Of a DNA stretch of 11,401 nt, positions 7,301-11,401 are shown in pieces; the first letter of the stretch is position 1; each line of letters begins with the position of its first letter. Under the pieces are notes generated by a model, which worked only from the letters and a program-made list of their open reading frames with translations, did no database searches and was not told where the DNA came from. The position numbers and the translations under genes are program-made. The stretch is from Thermoplasmata archaeon. Lineage in GTDB: Archaea > Thermoplasmatota > Thermoplasmata > Thermoplasmatales > Thermoplasmataceae. The stretch is taken from assembly GCA_021797265.1 (NCBI GenBank), contig JAJZZZ010000040.1:1-11401 (forward strand), in the 5' to 3' direction.

Positions 7301-7310
7301 TATTAAAAAA
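7301..7310 (+). promoter_or_regulatory. Alternative TATA-like element for the cysteine synthase gene
   Basis: TATTAAAAAA is centred about 26 nt before the second in-frame ATG at 7331. If this is the box in use, the mRNA would begin near 7331 and the protein would be seven residues shorter. Confidence 0.3.
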
Positions 7311-8269
7311 TGACGGCTATATTCCCTTATATGAATACGGAGAACTACTACTCTGATATCACTGAACTCATAGGTTCAACTCCCCTCCTTAAAATTAACA
7401 GAATGGCGCCTGCTGGAGGAGCGGAGATTCTTGCCAAACTTGAATGGTACAATATAGGGGGTTCAGTTAAGGACCGGGTAGCCCTTTATATGATTGAGTT
7501 CGCCGAGGCTTCCGGAACACTGACTAGAGAGAAGACCATTATAGAGGCCACATCAGGGAATACTGGTATTGCCCTGGCCATGATTGGGGCCCATAAAGGT
7601 TATCATGTAACCATAGTTATGTCGGAATCGGCCAGCCAGGAGAGAAAAAAGATAATCAGCGCTTACGGGGCAGACCTTATACTTACCCCAGCAAACAAAG
7701 GTACTGCAGGAGCAATAGAACTTAAAAACAGGCTTATAGATGAAAACCCTGAAAAGTATGTTTCAATGGATCAATTCAGGAACCCTGCCAATGTGTTTGC
7801 CCATTACCATGGAACAGCCTCGGAACTACTCAGGCAGACTGGGGGGAAAATCGATATGGTGGTCTGTACTGTCGGCACAGGGGGGACATCTAACGGCATT
7901 GGGAAAAAGCTTAAGGAGTCTGTTCCAGGAATAAAACTGGTTGGGGTCACTCCTGCACTTGGTGTGGCAATTCAGGGAATAAGAAACCCCAAGGAGCCGA
8001 ATCCTTCTCAGTGGGTAGACATGTCGCTGTTTGATGAGTTCATAGAGCTCAGCGAAAGCGATAGAGATGAAGCATTCAGGACGGGGATGGAAGCTGCAAG
8101 AAGGGAAGGTTTGCTTCTTGGAATGAGTTCTTCCTGCGCACTAAATGTGGCAATAAAGGAATCAATAAAATTAGGTTCTGGAAAAAGAATTGTGGTTATA
8201 CTTCCAGATAACGGGATGAAGTATCTTTCTGGTAACTATTTCACCGAAAAATCAAGAAAAATCGCCTAA
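7310..8269 (+). CDS. Cysteine synthase / cystathionine beta-synthase-family PLP enzyme
   Basis: A 319-residue fold-type II PLP enzyme covering the full catalytic core. The PLP lysine is K54 in GGSVKDR (50-56). The substrate loop is TSGNTG (81-86), the phosphate-binding loop is GTGGT (189-193), and the C-terminal LPDNGMKYLS (299-308) matches the LPDSGxRYLS of cysteine synthases. The family makes cysteine from O-acetylserine or O-phosphoserine plus sulfide, or cystathionine from serine and homocysteine; the motifs do not settle which. The HYHGTA stretch (165-170) resembles CBS and CysM types more than classical CysK. No CBS regulatory domains or heme-binding extension are present. Two starts are possible: ATG 7310 or ATG 7331. 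The latter gives the more usual short lead into ITELIGSTPL, and each start has a TATA-like box at leaderless spacing. It is divergent from a sulfurtransferase gene and 29 bp ahead of an FAD oxidoreductase gene. Confidence 0.9.
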   Translation: MTAIFPYMNTENYYSDITELIGSTPLLKINRMAPAGGAEILAKLEWYNIGGSVKDRVALYMIEFAEASGTLTREKTIIEATSGNTGIALAMIGAHKGYHVTIVMSESASQERKKIISAYGADLILTPANKGTAGAIELKNRLIDENPEKYVSMDQFRNPANVFAHYHGTASELLRQTGGKIDMVVCTVGTGGTSNGIGKKLKESVPGIKLVGVTPALGVAIQGIRNPKEPNPSQWVDMSLFDEFIELSESDRDEAFRTGMEAARREGLLLGMSSSCALNVAIKESIKLGSGKRIVVILPDNGMKYLSGNYFTEKSRKIA

Positions 8270-8270
8270 A

Positions 8271-8278
8271 TTTATATC
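8271..8278 (+). promoter_or_regulatory. TATA-like promoter element for the FAD oxidoreductase gene
   Basis: TTTATATC begins immediately after the cysteine synthase stop codon and is centred 24-25 nt before the ATG at 8299. This is the best TATA match in the window. It suggests the oxidoreductase has its own leaderless transcript in addition to any read-through. Confidence 0.55.
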
Positions 8279-8298
8279 CGGATATTTACTTTACCATA

Positions 8299-9570
8299 AT
8301 GGCAGGGAACAGATTTGACGTTATCATAGTTGGAGCTGGAATAGTTGGGCTCAGTTCAGCATATCACATTAAGAAGAATAACCCGGATATGGAAGTTCTG
8401 GTAATAGATCGGGCCAACACATATGCGCAGGGAAATACTGCCAAAAGCGCAGCTTCAATAAGAGACCTGTTCTCGGAAGAAGTAAATTTTAAGCTTTCAC
8501 ATTCCACCATTGAATTCTACAAATACCTTAACAGCCATGGTAATGACATTGGATTGAGCATGGTCGGCTACCTCTTCCTTCTGAGGTCTGGCGATAGAAG
8601 AACCCATATACTGAGAAAACTTGCCTCTAAGACAAAAATAAGGTTCTTCGAGGATGGTGAGATCGCTACATTTCCTGGACTGAGGGCACATCCTGATAGC
8701 GAACTTGTAAATCTGATGGGCCTCAGCAATGTTGATGAAGCGGTTCTTGGAGAAAACTGCGGAACTGTTGAACCTGAGCTCATATCACAGTATTACTTTG
8801 AGGAGTCAAAGAAACTAGGAGTAGAATTTATGTTCCGCACTGAACTGAGTGAGTTCACTCTGGCGCCTGTCAAAAAAATTGATTTCCCCGGGGAGCCTTT
8901 CCTCTGGCAGGATAAGATAATAGGGGACCTGCAGACAAATAGAGGCACCTTGCATGCAGATACATATGTCTGCGCAACAGATGTATGGGCTACAAAACTT
9001 CTGGACAACACAGGAATTGACAGCCACATAAGGCCAAAGAAGAGACAGATTTTCCAGCTCTCTGGCCCTGCTGTGGAAAAGATATTATACGGTTGGAAAT
9101 ACAATGAACAGCATGTTATTCCCTTCACGATTCTTCCATTCAGGGCGGCATATCTCAGGCCAGCGCCAAAGTTCAAATCAATCTGGGTAGGGGTTGCAGA
9201 TGACTTCAACCGAAATTTCGATCTCGAGGAAGACCCTCAACCTGAAAGGGATTTCTTCGAAAAAAGCCTTATGCAGATCATTTCCGCATATTATCCTGAC
9301 CTTTCTGATGCTAAACTAACGGGCAGCTGGGCCGGTTATTATTCATATAATACGATAGACAAATCCCCATATATTTTCAGGGATCTGAATCTAATTGTTG
9401 CAACCGGGACAAGCGGGAGCGGTATACTGAAAGGGGATGGAATTGGAAGAAATGTGGAAGCAATACTTTCAGGAAAAAATGAGGTTAAACTTTTTGATGG
9501 TACCTCCTATGTAACAGAACAGACGGGACTTTACAAAAGAACTACGCTTAATGAGGAGATAGTGCTTTAA
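8299..9570 (+). CDS. DAO-family FAD-dependent oxidoreductase
   Basis: A 423-residue soluble flavoprotein of the D-amino-acid oxidase superfamily. The N-terminal FAD-binding Rossmann motif is GAGIVG (12-17), and the acidic residue at the end of the second strand is D37 in VIDR. The segment with SAASIRDLFS (50-59) resembles the GIRxxFS stretch of sarcosine oxidase-, glycine oxidase- and FOXRED1-like members. GTVEPELISQYY (155-166) is another family landmark, and the C-terminal FAD contact is TGTSGSGILKGDGIG (369-383). It probably oxidises an amino acid or N-methylated amine, passing electrons to oxygen or a quinone; the substrate cannot be named. No Tat or Sec signal and no membrane anchor are seen. 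It follows the cysteine synthase gene by 29 bp, with its own TATA-like box. Its TAA stop overlaps the stop of the convergent HNH gene. Confidence 0.88.
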   Translation: MAGNRFDVIIVGAGIVGLSSAYHIKKNNPDMEVLVIDRANTYAQGNTAKSAASIRDLFSEEVNFKLSHSTIEFYKYLNSHGNDIGLSMVGYLFLLRSGDRRTHILRKLASKTKIRFFEDGEIATFPGLRAHPDSELVNLMGLSNVDEAVLGENCGTVEPELISQYYFEESKKLGVEFMFRTELSEFTLAPVKKIDFPGEPFLWQDKIIGDLQTNRGTLHADTYVCATDVWATKLLDNTGIDSHIRPKKRQIFQLSGPAVEKILYGWKYNEQHVIPFTILPFRAAYLRPAPKFKSIWVGVADDFNRNFDLEEDPQPERDFFEKSLMQIISAYYPDLSDAKLTGSWAGYYSYNTIDKSPYIFRDLNLIVATGTSGSGILKGDGIGRNVEAILSGKNEVKLFDGTSYVTEQTGLYKRTTLNEEIVL

Positions 9571-10337
9571 GCCAGCAGATTTCCAGACTTATCCTTAAGG
9601 AAGCGAATTTTCATCTTTCCGGCCTGTGAATTTACAATATATGTGACATAATCTCCGATATGCACTATTGGATCAGCATACCGGACAAACTGCCGGTAAT
9701 CTTCAAGCGAGAATTCCGAAAATAAAATCTGCATTCCGGTACCTTCAAATGGAATTATTTCTCCCCTTTCAGACCTCTGGTGATTTGGGAGAATGGCTTT
9801 CATAATTCTCATATCGCTGTCAATCAGGTCTGAAGGCACGGCCAGATTTATGATTCTCTCATATCTATAGAGGCTGGCGTCATCCGGTATAATAGGAACA
9901 CCGGAATAGCCATTAGAAAATGTTCGATGGTGGCAGTCCTCGCAGAGCGTTATCAGGTTCTGGAAACTGTCACTTCCTCCGTCTTTTCTCGGTATTATGT
10001 GGTGAACTTCCAGCCCGAAATGTACCTTGTGGTATCCTGTTGAACTATTTACAGGTTCAATGCTGCTTTTGCCGCAAACTCTGCATGAATATCCGTCCCT
10101 TGTAAGGACAGAGGCTGAGATTGTTTTCCACGGAATGCTTCTGGACTTGCTGTCCCCTTCCGGATCAAAGTCGGCAACACCCTGAATTCCAAATGTCTCC
10201 CTTACTTTTCTTATTACAACGGGATCAAGGGCAGGGATGTCCTTGAACACACTTTCTTTCAGTGCAGGAATATCAGACAGAAGAATCACCCGGAAAGGAT
10301 TGCACCTGAGCTCTCTTTTTTGAATTCTTCTGAACAT
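9567..10337 (-). CDS. HNH endonuclease-like protein
   Basis: A protein of up to 256 residues with a central HNH nuclease domain (about 78-140). A zinc-binding CRVCG (C85, C88) is followed by the LEVHHIIPRKDGG core (109-121, H112-H113), N127 in FQNLITL, and CEDCH (C132, C135, H136). This is the full set of zinc and catalytic residues, so it is probably an active metal-dependent DNA nuclease. The flanking regions (1-75 and 145-256) are not recognised; no helicase, methylase or integrase domain is present. The start is uncertain. ATG 10337 overlaps the upstream decarboxylase gene by 52 bp. GTG 10289 would overlap it by only 4 bp (GTGA), a common operon junction, giving 240 residues. Neither has a well-placed ribosome-binding site: AGGTG lies 13 nt before the GTG. 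It is probably co-transcribed with the decarboxylase gene. Whether it serves repair, defence or something else cannot be told. Confidence 0.85.
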   Translation of the reverse strand: MFRRIQKRELRCNPFRVILLSDIPALKESVFKDIPALDPVVIRKVRETFGIQGVADFDPEGDSKSRSIPWKTISASVLTRDGYSCRVCGKSSIEPVNSSTGYHKVHFGLEVHHIIPRKDGGSDSFQNLITLCEDCHHRTFSNGYSGVPIIPDDASLYRYERIINLAVPSDLIDSDMRIMKAILPNHQRSERGEIIPFEGTGMQILFSEFSLEDYRQFVRYADPIVHIGDYVTYIVNSQAGKMKIRFLKDKSGNLLA

Positions 10338-11395
10338 TCAGGTACGCTTGCGTATGATTTCCCATCAATATGATTCTCAATAGAATTTTCCTCAAGAAAC
10401 TGCCTTATAAGCGATGAGGACTTTGACATTAGCACCAGGGTTGGACCTGTATCTGAGGTGTAGTGGAGACCCTCATTCTTTGCAGTGAATTCCTTGAGCA
10501 TGGATATTATTGAAAGGCTCGAAGGAGTATGTATAAAATTACCGCTTGAAAGTATTATGGAATTGAGCATGTACATATCCTCAGTGGACCTTCTGAGGAT
10601 TTCCTGCAGATTGAACCCATTCTCAAGTTCTGAAAAGATATGGTTGAATTTATCCGAAGCCCACTCATCATAAAATATAGATGATCTTGCCAGTTTATGT
10701 GCGCTATCCGTTACCCATACTGATTTAATGGGGATGGCTGAAAACCATAGTGAAGACAGGTCTTGACGTATTGGAAATCCGTAGCAGTATTCCTCTCTCA
10801 TGTACGGATATGAAAGCCACATCGAAAGGCCCCCAGCGACCGATCTTGTTCCTGACCCGGAAACAAGTCTGGCAAGCCTTGACACAAGCGAAGTATTTTG
10901 AAGCGCTCCCTTGCCAAAAGTTGATGCAACCAGAGACCTTGACACTGCCGAGGCAACTGCTGCTGACTCTCCAAGCCCTTTGGCCTCCTTATACCTTCGG
11001 TACCTTTTGATGTAAAAAGTATACGAACCAGTTATTCCATAACGGGCTTTGAATATCTCAAGGGCTTTTGATGCCTTCCTCAGGAACGTCCCTTCATTCT
11101 TGCCATCAAAGATCACTTTATCTTTTCCGGGTTGTTCGTCATACCTGCAGGCAGCCATTGCTAAAGAAAAATCAGTTGTTACTGAAATAGATGGAAAGTT
11201 GGCAATATTGAGAACATCATCAAAATATCCAAGGAATTTCTCAAGACCTGTTATCGGGTAACCGGCTCCATAGGATATAGTATCAACTGGTTCCGCAATG
11301 AAGTCTGTAATGATCTCATCCATAAGGCCCATTGAAAATAACCTTTCCTGGAGTTTTATTCCTCTTTCCCTTAGATCAGCCATCTTATTCACCAC
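10286..11395 (-). CDS. GHMP-superfamily mevalonate-pathway decarboxylase, probably mevalonate 3,5-bisphosphate decarboxylase
   Basis: A protein of 369 residues from GTG 11395, or 365 from ATG 11383, related to diphosphomevalonate decarboxylases. The regions are YPITGLEKFLGYFD (46-59), matching the KYWGKRD region of the family with Lys53; SISVTTDFS (69-77); the GHMP loop KGLGESAA (139-146); SGSGTRSVAGG (179-189) with Arg184; and TSDTGPT (313-319) with Asp315, corresponding to the catalytic DAGPN. The Asp-Lys-Arg decarboxylation triad is therefore complete, which argues against mevalonate 3-kinase, its non-decarboxylating paralogue. In Thermoplasma a relative converts mevalonate 3,5-bisphosphate to isopentenyl phosphate, feeding isoprenoid lipid synthesis. 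The exact substrate (3,5-bisphosphate, 5-phosphate or 5-diphosphate) is inferred from the Thermoplasma-like context. ATG 11383 has GGTGA five bases upstream and is the likelier start, but the frame is open to the window edge, so a longer N-terminus is not excluded. Its 3' end overlaps the HNH gene. Confidence 0.82.
   Translation of the reverse strand: MVNKMADLRERGIKLQERLFSMGLMDEIITDFIAEPVDTISYGAGYPITGLEKFLGYFDDVLNIANFPSISVTTDFSLAMAACRYDEQPGKDKVIFDGKNEGTFLRKASKALEIFKARYGITGSYTFYIKRYRRYKEAKGLGESAAVASAVSRSLVASTFGKGALQNTSLVSRLARLVSGSGTRSVAGGLSMWLSYPYMREEYCYGFPIRQDLSSLWFSAIPIKSVWVTDSAHKLARSSIFYDEWASDKFNHIFSELENGFNLQEILRRSTEDMYMLNSIILSSGNFIHTPSSLSIISMLKEFTAKNEGLHYTSDTGPTLVLMSKSSSLIRQFLEENSIENHIDGKSYASVPECSEEFKKESSGAILSG
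11389..11393 (-). promoter_or_regulatory. Ribosome-binding site supporting ATG 11383
   Basis: GGTGA on the minus strand, complementary to the archaeal 16S rRNA tail (ATCACCTCC), lies five bases before ATG 11383. This favours ATG over the GTG at 11395. A Shine-Dalgarno rather than a leaderless start suggests the gene is internal to an operon whose first genes lie beyond the right edge. Confidence 0.5.
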
Positions 11396-11401
11396 TACAG
11401 T

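Noticed and set aside
8793..9209. Minus-strand frames inside the FAD oxidoreductase gene
   Set aside because: They are antisense shadows with no homologous pattern or start signal. The plus-strand frame keeps DAO landmarks on both sides.
9567..10337. HNH gene as part of a restriction, CRISPR or mobile system
   Set aside because: No methyltransferase, helicase, Cas, reverse transcriptase, integrase or terminal repeat is present in the window. A lone HNH domain is not enough to claim a defence or mobile function.

Overview
The window looks like a stretch of chromosome from a Thermoplasmatales-type euryarchaeon (relatives of Thermoplasma, Ferroplasma and Cuniculiplasma). Four things point there: a full-length two-ring VAT/Cdc48 ATPase; a decarboxylase of the mevalonate pathway that best fits the acidophile-type mevalonate 3,5-bisphosphate decarboxylase; MenA-like prenyltransferases; and start codons that sit about 25 nt after archaeal TATA-like boxes, as expected for leaderless transcripts. 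The genus cannot be fixed from the sequence alone. Ten protein genes fill nearly all of the window. No gap exceeds about 120 bp. I see no tRNA, rRNA, CRISPR array, insertion sequence or phage gene.

Left part (1-2656): a minus-strand gene encodes an unusual fusion of a flavin-binding split barrel (PNPOx-like) with a MenA-like UbiA prenyltransferase. A second, stand-alone UbiA-family gene is transcribed divergently from it. Together they suggest membrane prenyl transfer, plausibly for menaquinone or thermoplasmaquinone. The second UbiA gene ends 6 bp from a convergent gene for a small PRC-barrel protein.

Middle (2657-7260, all minus strand): a DHA2-type drug or solute exporter with a non-ATG start, the VAT/Cdc48 unfoldase ending in a proteasome-docking-type tripeptide, and a two-domain rhodanese of the mercaptopyruvate sulfurtransferase type. 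Each appears to have its own promoter.

Right part (7261-11401): a cysteine synthase-family PLP enzyme is divergent from the rhodanese, with one TATA-like element midway between the two starts, so two sulfur-handling genes may be co-ordinated. A DAO-family FAD oxidoreductase follows on the plus strand. Its stop codon overlaps, in a shared TTAA, the stop of a convergent HNH endonuclease-like gene. That HNH gene overlaps the 3' end of the mevalonate-pathway decarboxylase gene and is probably co-transcribed with it.

Most of the window is housekeeping or metabolic. I do not see a convincing undescribed defence or mobile system. The more interesting points are the PNPOx-UbiA fusion beside a second UbiA with an altered second metal-binding motif, the decarboxylase-HNH overlap, and the shared divergent promoter. 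All family assignments rest on motifs read by eye; no database search was run.
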